From JBGTIS01 sp041745535 (lineage in GTDB: Bacteria; Bacteroidota; Bacteroidia; Cytophagales; Cyclobacteriaceae), in contig JBGTIS010000067.1 in assembly GCA_041745535.1 (NCBI GenBank), positions 1 to 43,620 of the forward strand: a stretch of DNA of 43,620 bases. Reading direction: 5' to 3'. Both the position numbers and the translations under genes were made by a program. The notes beneath the pieces were generated by a model. That model was not told the DNA's origin, did not search any database, and saw only the letters and a list, made by a program, of their open reading frames with translations. Positions 32,345 through 41,384 of this stretch are shown here, piece after piece. Each line of letters begins with the position of its first letter. Positions within the stretch are counted from its first letter, which is position 1.

Positions 32345-33952
32345 TTATAAAGCCCAGTCTGGTGCGGGGAATTCCCGCATGGGGCTGTACCGGGGATAGG
32401 TATCAAAAACCTCTTTATTGGGTCCTGCTACCCGTGGGTCTTCCGTGGTATTCAACTCCTGAAGCAGGAGAGCTTCCATCTGGTCGCCAACGCCAGAGAA
32501 CTCAGGATCCGTTGCCAGGTTGTGCAGGCAGGATGGATCTTTTACCACATCGTATAGTTCGTATTCAGGACGTTTGCCTACGGCTAATTCAAAATATTTT
32601 TCATACGCCGCATCATCGTGATGTTCTATAATAAAAGATTTGGCAGGACAGGCATCAATGTCGGTAAAAGCCCATTCAGAATGGTGCACGCCGGCTGAAT
32701 CGATGCCATACATCGGGTACAGGGCATCGGTAGAATCAGCTACCAGGCGCTGAGGGGCGCCTGCCGGCCACCGTTCCGGTTTCATGTTCCAGATGAAGAG
32801 GTACCTGCCCTGCCGCATGGCCCGCTGCGGATACCCCGCATTCCGGTACCGGGAAGAGGAATGGCGTTCCCTGCCCGAAAACACATAATTCCTGGTTTCG
32901 TCTACCATGCCTGCTTTGTCTGATCGTAACATACTTACTAAACTTTTTCCGGTAATCGGCAGCATGCCCTCCGCATCGGTTTCCGTTAGTTCAAGCACCG
33001 TGGGCGCGATATCCACAAAACTGATCAGGTCCTCTACTACCCTTCCCTGCGGAAAACCATTGGGAAAACTGACCGCCATGGGCACATGAATGCCATACTC
33101 AAAAGCATTGGCTTTGGCACGAGGGAAAGGCATGCCATTGTCGGCAGTAACGATCACAATGGTGTTGTCCAGTTCTCCGATTTCCTCCAGATAATGGAGC
33201 ATCTGTTCCAGATGCAGGTCGAACCATTCTATTTCTACGGCATAATCCAGCAGGTCGCCTCTTATTTCCTCCGTATCAGGAAGAAAATCCGGTACATCAA
33301 CCTGGTCCAGGGTTTTGCCACGGCGTTTCCAGGAGTCTTTTTCATATGCCCGGTGGGGTTCGGTAGCGCCATACCAGAAGAAAAAAGGTTCATTCGCTTT
33401 CCTTTCTTCCATAAACGATTTGAAGTTGGCAAAGTAATTTATGCTGTTGATGCCAGTGGCAAAACGCTCGTCTTCAGCACTGTTCGCTTTATATTTGATA
33501 TGATTATAGGCTTTACCGGCAGCGTTTTCCGCTCTTAATGGCGCTTCCCCATACTCAAAAGGACCTACTCCTTTGCCCGTGTATCCGGTATGATAACCAT
33601 TGGCCGCCACCAGATCTACAAAAGGAACATACTTGCTGAGCCAGCCGGCCGCGTGTTGTCCTGCCTGTTCATTTTGCCAGGGATAACGGCCGGTTACAAT
33701 GGCACTTCGTGAAGGCGCACAACCTGGTGAGCCGGCATAGCAGTTTTTGAAATAAATACCTTGGGCAGCAATCTGGTCAAAAGCCGGTGTTTTCACCCAC
33801 TTACTTCCCGCGAAACTGGTATGGGCAAAAGACTGGTCGTCGCTGATGGCAAATAGGATATTGGGTCTTTTTTTCTTTTCTTCTGTACAACTACTAAAAG
33901 CGGTCAGGATAAAAATGAACAGCATTATCAGTGCCGATGCATTAGATTTCAT
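32345..33952 (-). CDS. sulfatase, heparan N-sulfatase (sulfamidase)-like, lipoprotein
   Basis: A 535-residue sulfatase whose signal peptide ends in the lipobox FSSC (Cys22). It reads NILFAISDDQSFAHTSFAGS at the first metal site, GSPGCAPSRSAIVTGRYPWQ with Cys78 for formylglycine, GYTGKGVGPFEYG, ATEPHRAYEKDSW, TADNGMPFPRAKANAFEYGI and VDIAPTVLELT. The CAPSR sequence with GYTGKG instead of GKWHLG, and DNG-MPFPR-K, is characteristic of proteins usually annotated as heparan N-sulfatase or sulfamidase-like. The natural substrate here is not proven. It is the last gene of the right-hand block, 30 bp after the DUF1501 gene, and converges on the fused sulfatase frame. Confidence 0.9.
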   Translation of the reverse strand: MKSNASALIMLFIFILTAFSSCTEEKKKRPNILFAISDDQSFAHTSFAGSKWVKTPAFDQIAAQGIYFKNCYAGSPGCAPSRSAIVTGRYPWQNEQAGQHAAGWLSKYVPFVDLVAANGYHTGYTGKGVGPFEYGEAPLRAENAAGKAYNHIKYKANSAEDERFATGINSINYFANFKSFMEERKANEPFFFWYGATEPHRAYEKDSWKRRGKTLDQVDVPDFLPDTEEIRGDLLDYAVEIEWFDLHLEQMLHYLEEIGELDNTIVIVTADNGMPFPRAKANAFEYGIHVPMAVSFPNGFPQGRVVEDLISFVDIAPTVLELTETDAEGMLPITGKSLVSMLRSDKAGMVDETRNYVFSGRERHSSSRYRNAGYPQRAMRQGRYLFIWNMKPERWPAGAPQRLVADSTDALYPMYGIDSAGVHHSEWAFTDIDACPAKSFIIEHHDDAAYEKYFELAVGKRPEYELYDVVKDPSCLHNLATDPEFSGVGDQMEALLLQELNTTEDPRVAGPNKEVFDTYPRYSPMREFPAPDWAL

Positions 33953-33982
33953 AGAAGGGATTTGTGGTTTTTGGTTGCTTTT

Positions 33983-35434
33983 TTATGCGATAATATCATT
34001 TACTACCTTTCCATGTACGTCGGTAAGCCGATACCGGCGTCCCTGATGCTTGAAAGTGAGGCGCTCATGATCTACGCCCAGCAGGTGCAGCAGCGTAGCC
34101 TGAAAATCGTGCACATGTACCGGGTTTTTCACGATGTTGTATCCAAATTCATCCGTTTCTCCATATACCAGTCCTTTTTTCACTCCGGCACCAGCCATCC
34201 ATACAGTAAAGCAGCGGGGATGGTGATCGCGGCCATAATTATTTTTGGTAAGTTTTCCCTGCGAGTAGTTGGTTCTGCCAAATTCCCCGCCCCAGATCAC
34301 CAGGGTATCATCCAGCAGGCCTCGCTGTTTTAAATCCAGTATCAGGCCGGCCGACGCCTGATCCACACTTTTAGACATTTTACTTATATCCTTCGGCAGA
34401 TTGCCATGCTGGTCCCAGCCCTGATGGTACAGCTGGATGAATTTCACATCTCTTTCCACCAGCCTGCGTGCCAGTAAGCAGTTAGCCGCATAGGTGCCGG
34501 GAATGCGTGCATCGGTGCCATACAGTTCATACATATAATCTGGTTCATGGGCAATGTCCATGGTTTCGGGCACCGAGGTTTGCATGCGGAAGGCCATCTC
34601 ATACTGAGCTATTCTGGTATTAATTTCAGGATCTTCCACATTTTCATACTGGATTTCATGCATCCGCTTCAGGTAAGTTAGTTGCCTTGCCCGGTCATCC
34701 TTGCCAATGCTGGGTGGATTGCCCAGATACAGCACCGGATCTTTACCCGACCGAAATTGTACACCCTGGTGCACGGATGGTAAAAACCCATTCCCCCACA
34801 GGCGGGAATACAAAGGCTGTCCGCCCGACCGGCCCTCTGACAGCAGCACACAAAAAGCCGGTAGGTTTTCATTATCGCTGCCCAATCCATAGCTGAGCCA
34901 GGATCCAATGCACGGCCGGCCGGGCTGTTGTGAACCCGTTTGAAAAAAAGTGATGGCCGGATCATGATTAATGGCTTCGGTGTACATAGATTTCACGAAG
35001 CAAAGTTCGTCGGCAATCTGAGCCGTATGCGGCAGTAATTCACTCACCCAGGCACCACTTTCGCCATGCCGGGTAAACCCGAAAGGAGAGCCTGCCAGGG
35101 GAAATGATTTTTGCCCGGAGGTCATGCCAGTAAGCCGCTGTCCCTTCCGGATGGAGGCAGGCAGTTCTTCGCCATTCATTTTTTCCAGAAGCGGCTTATA
35201 ATCGAATAGCTCCATTTGGGAAGGTCCGCCACTCTGAAAGAGGTAGATTACCCGTTTGGCTTTCGGCGCAAAATGCGGTGATCCCAAAATCCCCTGAGAA
35301 GGATCCTGTGATTTTCCAAATAAAGATGTCGGTTGTAAAAGCGAAGCCAGGGTAATGGCACCCAGGCCCAGAGTGGTTTTGGCTAGAAAATCTCTGCGGT
35401 TATAGTGGGGCGTAAACTGATTACAATCGCTCAT
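33983..35434 (-). CDS. DUF1501 protein with twin-arginine signal
   Basis: A 483-residue exported protein of the DUF1501 family, which belongs to the alkaline phosphatase/sulfatase structural superfamily. NRRDFLAKTTLGLGAITLAS (from residue 12) is a twin-arginine signal, so it is probably folded in the cytoplasm before export. Family marks are RVIYLFQSGGPSQMELFDYK, PGTYAANCLLARRLVERDVK, GGEFGRTNYSQGK and GRDHHPRCFTVWMAGAGVKK. No function has been shown for the family as far as I know. It nearly always accompanies a DUF1549/DUF1553 cytochrome-type protein, and here that gene ends 5 bases upstream. Two sulfatase genes bracket the pair. Confidence 0.92.
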   Translation of the reverse strand: MSDCNQFTPHYNRRDFLAKTTLGLGAITLASLLQPTSLFGKSQDPSQGILGSPHFAPKAKRVIYLFQSGGPSQMELFDYKPLLEKMNGEELPASIRKGQRLTGMTSGQKSFPLAGSPFGFTRHGESGAWVSELLPHTAQIADELCFVKSMYTEAINHDPAITFFQTGSQQPGRPCIGSWLSYGLGSDNENLPAFCVLLSEGRSGGQPLYSRLWGNGFLPSVHQGVQFRSGKDPVLYLGNPPSIGKDDRARQLTYLKRMHEIQYENVEDPEINTRIAQYEMAFRMQTSVPETMDIAHEPDYMYELYGTDARIPGTYAANCLLARRLVERDVKFIQLYHQGWDQHGNLPKDISKMSKSVDQASAGLILDLKQRGLLDDTLVIWGGEFGRTNYSQGKLTKNNYGRDHHPRCFTVWMAGAGVKKGLVYGETDEFGYNIVKNPVHVHDFQATLLHLLGVDHERLTFKHQGRRYRLTDVHGKVVNDIIA

Positions 35435-35439
35435 TAGGA

Positions 35440-38400
35440 TTATCTTTTGGTATACACTTCGTCATAGTTCATCATAATATTGGCAACTACCGTCAGGGCC
35501 GCGACTTTGGGCAGTGTTAACGCGGTATTTCGTGGATAATCGCCCACCTGTAACAGGGCTGCGGCACCGGCTTCATCGTCAAGATATTTTTTATATTCTT
35601 CCTCATACAGTGCCAGCATCAAAGGCAATTCTTTCGCGGTAAGTCTTCGGCTGGTCAGTAACCGAAAGGCATGGTTCAGCTGATCGGCAATACTGCTACC
35701 ACCTTCCTCCATTACCCGTTCGGCAATGAGGCGGGAAGCTTCCAGCAACTGCGGCTCATTGAGCATTAACAAAGCCTGCATGGGCGTACTGGTAGTTTGC
35801 CGGCGCACGATGCACATACTCCGGTCAGAGGCATCCAGCACCGTCATGGTGGGCGGTGGCGCGGTACGGCGGATAAAAGTATACATACTTCTCCGGTACA
35901 GTTTATCTCCCTGGTCCGGCTCATAATTGACCAACAGCCGGGAAAAATGGGTTTTACTCCATAGGCCTTCCGGCTGATACGTTTTTACACTGGGACCGCC
36001 AATCTTTTCTACCAGCAAGCCACTGGCTGCCAGGGCATTATCCCGAATCATTTCTGCCGGCAACCGGTGGCGGGGTCCCCGGGCCAAAAGTTCATTCCGC
36101 GGATCCCTTTCCATAAGTGCTTTACTGGCCTGAGAAGATTGTCGATAGGTGGCTGAGGTGACTATAAGCCGAAGCAGGGTTTTCACATCCCAACCAGAAG
36201 CGACAAATTGTACCGCCAGCCAATCCAGCAATTCGGGGTGCGTGGGCAAAGCCCCCTGGTTACCAAAATCTTCGAGCGTACTCACAATGCCCCTGCCAAA
36301 AAACAGGTGCCAGTAACGATTGACGATTACCCTTGCCATAAGTGGATTTTCCGGATTCAGCAGCCAGCAGGCCAGGCCCAAACGATTGGGCGGTAAATCT
36401 TTGGAAAACGGCAATACCCGGGCTAGTGTACCGGGATGTACTTCTTCTTTGGGAGCATCGTACATGCCGCGGTCCAGCACGTAGGTTTTCCGGGGAGGGT
36501 TCATCTCCCGCATTACCATTACCTCAGGCACCGTATCCAGGGCGGCATGTTCTTCTACTCTCAGAGCTTTCAATTCATGCGCCATTTGCCGGTATTCAGG
36601 GTCCTGATGGTGCAGGTAGTAGGCTGATAACAGTGCCTGCTCATTCTGACTTAATTGCGCGTTGGGTAAAGCTTTCCAAAACTGATTCCCGGCCACCCCA
36701 GCCACTTCCAAACCAGTAAGCAAGCGACCATAGACGCGAATCTCATCAATGGCTCCCTGAAACAAGCCAATATCCAAATCTCCCTGATAGCTCCTTCCTA
36801 CCCTTACCGCATGGGCTTCCACCTTCAGGGTATCGTCAATGGTGCGGATACTTTTATACAACCGATCGTAACGCACCCGCACCGGAAGCAGTTTTCCATT
36901 GATATATATTTTAATGCCCGCGGCCTGGCTGGAACCGTCGTAGGTGAACATCAGGTGGCTCCAGGCTTTCACCGGAATTTCATCTATTGTAGTTACATAC
37001 AGGCAGTGGTCGGGCAGCCCGTGGGTAAGTCGAACGCTTACACGGTTCATGCTATCTAAAAATAGTTCATACCCCCGCCAATGGGAGTTCTTACCGCCGG
37101 CATTGCCCATAATCACGGTATAATCTTCCCGTACTTCAGGATACACCCAGACACCCATAGAGAACGGATCGGTACGCTCAAAATCGCCTACCGCTTCCAG
37201 CGATAAAAATTCATATTCACTATTAAATCTGAGTGCGTTGCCCTGCTCTCCAGGTACCACTTCTACGTCACCGCCCAGGGTAGCACTATGCCGGGAATTC
37301 GCCAGATTTGGGGTTTGCTCACCAACAATTTTATCCAGCGCATAATGGCCGACTAATCCCTGCCTGAGAAAATCGGGATTGATTTTTACCTTTTTTACTT
37401 CCTGCTGTTTCAAAACCTGTTGGGCATGTCGCGCCAGCTTTTGTTCCTGTGTGGCAATTTTGCCGCGGATATAGGCCACTTTTTCGGCTACCTCTTCTTT
37501 CATTAATGGTATGGTAGGCGCCGTATTGCCATCATTGGCAACCATCCCCAGTTCGTCCACATTGTTGAAGAAAGCAGAAAACTGATAATACTCTTTCTGA
37601 GAAATGGGATCGTATTTATGGTCGTGGCAGCGGGCGCATTCCAGTGTAAGGCCCAGCAGGGCTTTGGCCGTGGTATTGGTGCGGTCAAACACATTTTCCA
37701 GGCGATATTCTTCCGGAACTATGCCCGACTCGGAGCTGGCCGGATGGTTGCGGTGAAAGCCGGTGGCCAGTACCTGTTCCTGTGTGGCATCGGGTAGTAA
37801 ATCTCCGGCCATCTGCCAGGTGACGAACTGATCGAAAGGCAGGTTTTCATTAAAAGCCTTAATGACCCAATCGCGCCAGGGCCACATCATGCGATAGCCG
37901 TCGGCATGGTAGCCATGCGAATCAGCATACCGGGCCACATCCAGCCAGTCCATGGCCATTCTTTCGCCATAATGGGAGGAAGCCAGCAGGCGATCGACCA
38001 CTTTTTCATAGGCATTCGCAGCGGTATCGGCCAGAAAAGTATCAATTTCTTCCAGGGTAGGTGGCAGGCCGGTCAGGTCAAAAGTTACTCTTCTGAGCAA
38101 CCGCGCTTTTCCGGCTTCCGCCGAAGGTGTCAGGTTTTCATTTTCCAGGCGGGCCAGTACAAATTGGTCGATGGGATTTTGTACCCAATCCTGCTGGGTT
38201 ACCAATGGGAGTTCGGGTAATTCCGGCCGGATAAAAGACCAGTGCGGTTTGTAGGCCGCGCCCTGTTCGATCCAGCGGGTTAACAGGGCCACTTCCTGCT
38301 CGGAAAGGCTTAAGTTAGATTCCGGAGGAGGCATTTGTATGTCAGGATCGCTGGAACCAATGCGGTGGTACAGTTCGCTTTTATTGGGATGATTGGGTAC

Positions 38401-38694
38401 AATGGCGAACTTACCAGGATCATCTTTCAGGGCAGCCAGGGCGCTTTCTTCCACATCCAGCCGCAAACCGGCTTCCCGTTTGTTCACGTCAGGCCCATGA
38501 CAGGCGAAGCAGCGATCGGAGAGAATAGGTTTGATATGGTAATTAAAATCTATCTTATCAGGCAATCGGGCCTCTATTTCAGGAGGGAATTCCACTTTTT
38601 GTGGTGTACATGCATACAAACATATAGCGCCAATTCCCAAAAAGAGCAGGTAAGTTAAAAATCTGGTTGCTTTTCGTAAACCTCTGGCTTGCAT
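35440..38694 (-). CDS. planctomycete-type cytochrome/DUF1549-LamG-DUF1553 lipoprotein
   Basis: About 1084 residues from the ATG at 38694 (MQARGLRKATRF); the frame is open further upstream but only this start gives a lipoprotein signal, ending LYAC (Cys29). The order is a cytochrome-like domain with CFACH (62-66), the DUF1549 domain (NPIDQFVLARLENENLTP, RRVTFDLTGLPPT) holding a second CARCH (353-357), a LamG/concanavalin-like beta-sandwich (about 447-670), and the DUF1553 domain (RVIVNRYWHLFFGRGI, LLRLIVTSATYRQSS). CxxCH motifs can bind haem c. Such proteins abound in Planctomycetes and Verrucomicrobia next to sulfatases. Their role is unknown; surface electron transfer or sugar binding are guesses. 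It pairs with DUF1501 downstream. Confidence 0.92.
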   Translation of the reverse strand: MQARGLRKATRFLTYLLFLGIGAICLYACTPQKVEFPPEIEARLPDKIDFNYHIKPILSDRCFACHGPDVNKREAGLRLDVEESALAALKDDPGKFAIVPNHPNKSELYHRIGSSDPDIQMPPPESNLSLSEQEVALLTRWIEQGAAYKPHWSFIRPELPELPLVTQQDWVQNPIDQFVLARLENENLTPSAEAGKARLLRRVTFDLTGLPPTLEEIDTFLADTAANAYEKVVDRLLASSHYGERMAMDWLDVARYADSHGYHADGYRMMWPWRDWVIKAFNENLPFDQFVTWQMAGDLLPDATQEQVLATGFHRNHPASSESGIVPEEYRLENVFDRTNTTAKALLGLTLECARCHDHKYDPISQKEYYQFSAFFNNVDELGMVANDGNTAPTIPLMKEEVAEKVAYIRGKIATQEQKLARHAQQVLKQQEVKKVKINPDFLRQGLVGHYALDKIVGEQTPNLANSRHSATLGGDVEVVPGEQGNALRFNSEYEFLSLEAVGDFERTDPFSMGVWVYPEVREDYTVIMGNAGGKNSHWRGYELFLDSMNRVSVRLTHGLPDHCLYVTTIDEIPVKAWSHLMFTYDGSSQAAGIKIYINGKLLPVRVRYDRLYKSIRTIDDTLKVEAHAVRVGRSYQGDLDIGLFQGAIDEIRVYGRLLTGLEVAGVAGNQFWKALPNAQLSQNEQALLSAYYLHHQDPEYRQMAHELKALRVEEHAALDTVPEVMVMREMNPPRKTYVLDRGMYDAPKEEVHPGTLARVLPFSKDLPPNRLGLACWLLNPENPLMARVIVNRYWHLFFGRGIVSTLEDFGNQGALPTHPELLDWLAVQFVASGWDVKTLLRLIVTSATYRQSSQASKALMERDPRNELLARGPRHRLPAEMIRDNALAASGLLVEKIGGPSVKTYQPEGLWSKTHFSRLLVNYEPDQGDKLYRRSMYTFIRRTAPPPTMTVLDASDRSMCIVRRQTTSTPMQALLMLNEPQLLEASRLIAERVMEEGGSSIADQLNHAFRLLTSRRLTAKELPLMLALYEEEYKKYLDDEAGAAALLQVGDYPRNTALTLPKVAALTVVANIMMNYDEVYTKR

Positions 38695-38841
38695 AAGAAT
38701 GTTTGGGTTGGCCGCAGCATGAAATATAAGGATTATTTTACAAAATATTAAATTGCTATCCTTACAATGATATTCCGAATTGAATGAAAAAATATTTACA
38801 ATACTTCTAGCTGCCCAGTACAATTCAATTTTATCTTGAAT

Positions 38842-40299
38842 TTAAAAAGGTCCCTTTGCCTGTGTTTGGATGGCTTTCTTCCCTCCTGGCATTTCACCTC
38901 TGATTTTTTCTCCCGCTAAGGATTCTCCTGTCTCACGATCAAACCAGTCATTCGTCAGCGCGTCAGGTGCCGTATCGGCTGTTTCTTCCTGCCATTGCCG
39001 CAAAACCTGCCGCAGGTTTTTGAGCTTTTTCTGATATTCCGGTAAAGAGGCTATATTCACCAGTTGCAGCGGATCTTTGGTGCAATCGTACAACTCTTCC
39101 GCAGGACGTGGTACCATAAATACATCGGCCTGCGCAGCGGTAAGCTGCCCGGCATCTCTGATTGCTTTCAGGTCCTGGAAAGAAGGGCTGCTGTTGGAAT
39201 CGGCCGGGCCGGGATTGCTTAAATTGGGTCGCAGGTTCAGCACATACAGATATTCTTTCGTGCGCGCCATTCTTTCCAGTGCTTCGTAATCGTGCCAGTT
39301 ATGTTCGGAAAACACATAGTTCCTGAATTCACTTTCCGGGTTTTTTAATACCCTTGCAAAACTTTTTCCCTGAAAACCGGGTAAAATTTCAACGCCAGAC
39401 AATTCCAGAAGCGTAGGCGCTATATCAATCACGCTGATCAGGCTGCTACTGACCACCCCTTTTCGGGGTAAACCATCATTCCATTTTACAATAAAAGGCG
39501 TTTTCATGCCACTGTCGTACACCCTGGTTTTACTTCGGGGAAAAGGGCGGCCATTGTCGGACATAATCATGATAAGGGTATTGTCCAGCACGCCCTGCGC
39601 TTTTAGTTCTACTTCCACCTGGCCAATGTAATCGTCGAACCGGGTGATTTCGTCGTAATACCAGGCCAGGTCCTGCCGGGTAGTATCGGACTGGGCCAGG
39701 AAAGGCGGCGGAGTGATCGCATTGGGATCATTTTTTCCACTGAAGTCGTTTGTACCCCAGGGCCGGTGGGCATCTATAGCGGCAAACCACATAAAAAAAG
39801 GTCTTTCTCTGGGCCTTTCCCGCAGCGTACTGAGCCACATTTCCTCTCCGCCATCCCCATTTTCCTTTCCGTTATCATGGATGGTATCAAAGCCTCTTTT
39901 GGCGGCATCCCCCATGTGCCATTTCCCGGCCTGCGCTGTGTAATAACCCGCTTTTTTCATTAATTCAGGAAATATCGCCACTTCAGCAGGTAAAGGCGTA
40001 TGCAATTCGGCTGAACCGGTATTATGCGGATACCGGCCGGAAATAATGCTGGTGCGGCTTGGACTGCACGAACTGGCCGTCAGATACGCATTGGTAAAAC
40101 GAATTCCATCCTGCGCTATTCGGTCGATGTTGGGCGTAACAACAGCCTTATTTCCATAACAGCCCAGATCATTCCAACCCACATCGTCGCCGATAAATAA
40201 GATAATATTGGGTGCATTTTCCTTATTTTGCGCCAGCAGGGGCTGGAATAAAATTAGGGTTAAAAATCCTGTCAGGAAAAAGCATAATTTCACTTTCAT
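38842..40299 (-). CDS. sulfatase (S1 type, sulfamidase/iduronate-sulfatase-like), secreted
   Basis: A 485-residue sulfatase with a Sec signal peptide ending near PLLAQ (residue 24). It shows IGDDVGWNDLGCYGN at the first metal site, Cys78 of CSPSR, AGKWHMGDAAKRGFD, AIDAHRPWGTND, MSDNGRPFPRSKTRVYDSGM and VIDIAPTLLELSG. The DNG-RPFPRSK pattern links it to the sulfamidase-like sulfatase at 32345, but the rest is quite different. Length is normal. It lies 86 bp downstream of the ROK kinase gene and 147 bp upstream of the DUF1549/DUF1553 gene, so it belongs to the right-hand block. Position of the removed sulfate is not known. Confidence 0.92.
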   Translation of the reverse strand: MKVKLCFFLTGFLTLILFQPLLAQNKENAPNIILFIGDDVGWNDLGCYGNKAVVTPNIDRIAQDGIRFTNAYLTASSCSPSRTSIISGRYPHNTGSAELHTPLPAEVAIFPELMKKAGYYTAQAGKWHMGDAAKRGFDTIHDNGKENGDGGEEMWLSTLRERPRERPFFMWFAAIDAHRPWGTNDFSGKNDPNAITPPPFLAQSDTTRQDLAWYYDEITRFDDYIGQVEVELKAQGVLDNTLIMIMSDNGRPFPRSKTRVYDSGMKTPFIVKWNDGLPRKGVVSSSLISVIDIAPTLLELSGVEILPGFQGKSFARVLKNPESEFRNYVFSEHNWHDYEALERMARTKEYLYVLNLRPNLSNPGPADSNSSPSFQDLKAIRDAGQLTAAQADVFMVPRPAEELYDCTKDPLQLVNIASLPEYQKKLKNLRQVLRQWQEETADTAPDALTNDWFDRETGESLAGEKIRGEMPGGKKAIQTQAKGPF

Positions 40300-40385
40300 A
40301 GGTATTTTTTAGGGCGGTTTTCTTGTAAAAGCATTTAGATTGTTACCATTAACAGGTACAAATAAAGGAAAAATGCTTTATACCT

Positions 40386-41327
40386 TCAATTATTGCTTTG
40401 TGACGCTAAATAAGCCATTCCCAAAATACCCGCGTGTTGTATATGCTTTGCTGATAACAATTTTATACTGCCAGCTGGTATCCAGGCAAGTGCGTCAATC
40501 TTTCTTTGTATGAAGGGAATAATTAGCTTTTTACTTTTCAAAATTCCTCCTCCCATAATAACCAATTCAGGATCAAACGCATAGATGAGATTGGTAATTC
40601 CTGCTGCCCAGGCCCGCATACAATGATCACTGATTTTAAGAGACAATTCGTCTCCTTTTGCAGCCAACGTAAAAACTGCTTTGAAATCTATGACCGGTTC
40701 GCCGGATAAGCGGCTGGTGGAAAATAAGGGATCACTTTTAACCAGTTCCGGCAGTGCCCAGGTACCTCCTTCTGATTCTACACAACCCCGGTTGCCACAA
40801 TTGCAGTTTTTACCCTGGAAATTAATCGTCATATGTCCGCCCAGGTTCCCTGCCAGAAAGTGCTTTCCTTTCAATAATTTTCCATCCATCATCACAGCAC
40901 TGCCCATACCGGTTCCTAAAGTAACCAATACCAGATTATCAATACCCTGGCCGGCACCAAACTGCCATTCACCTAACAGGGCGGCACGTGCGTCATTTTC
41001 TATCACCAACGGAATATGCCAGGTCTGCCGGGCCCATTCCTGTAAATTGATCTTATTGGCGTCAGTAAATTTTACATATTCCGATAAAATTTTCATTTGT
41101 TCACTATCCACGATACTGGGAAAGGACAAGCCTATCCCACCCAAAACGCCGGAATTATGGTTTATTTTTTTTAATAATTGATTAACTGCCAGTTCTATTT
41201 CAGGGAGTTTTTGCGCAAAGCTTTGCCCTGCTTCCGCTATTATTTCCGTAGTAGCCAGCAGGTTCCCTTCCGCTACCAGACCAATTTTAATTTTAGTACC
41301 GCCAAGATCCACCCCTATGTTAATCAT
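40386..41327 (-). CDS. ROK-family sugar kinase
   Basis: A 313-residue cytoplasmic protein. The ATP-binding start is NIGVDLGGTKIKIGLV. ENDARAALLGEWQFGAG and VTLGTGMGSAVMMDG form the ROK signature with the catalytic Asp. A zinc-site stretch follows: GGHMTINFQGKNCNCGNRGC. No N-terminal helix-turn-helix is present, so it is a kinase and not a NagC/XylR repressor. Members phosphorylate glucose, fructose, mannose or N-acetyl amino sugars. In this context an amino sugar or mannose released by the locus enzymes is the likely substrate, which is inferred. It lies 57 bp after the acetylesterase gene, in the same direction. Confidence 0.92.
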   Translation of the reverse strand: MINIGVDLGGTKIKIGLVAEGNLLATTEIIAEAGQSFAQKLPEIELAVNQLLKKINHNSGVLGGIGLSFPSIVDSEQMKILSEYVKFTDANKINLQEWARQTWHIPLVIENDARAALLGEWQFGAGQGIDNLVLVTLGTGMGSAVMMDGKLLKGKHFLAGNLGGHMTINFQGKNCNCGNRGCVESEGGTWALPELVKSDPLFSTSRLSGEPVIDFKAVFTLAAKGDELSLKISDHCMRAWAAGITNLIYAFDPELVIMGGGILKSKKLIIPFIQRKIDALAWIPAGSIKLLSAKHIQHAGILGMAYLASQSNN

Positions 41328-41384
41328 AGCCTAAATTGTATAGATTGATTTAAATATTTTCCTAAATCGTATAAATCTCAGAAA

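Noticed and set aside
38695..38823. 43 extra N-terminal codons on the cytochrome-type protein
   Set aside because: The extension has no signal character and would bury the lipoprotein signal. The ATG at 38694 gives a normal lipobox.
40340..40361. Near-palindrome TTGTTACC ... GGTACAA before the sulfatase at 38842-40299
   Set aside because: The arms are short and uneven, and nothing else marks it as an operator.
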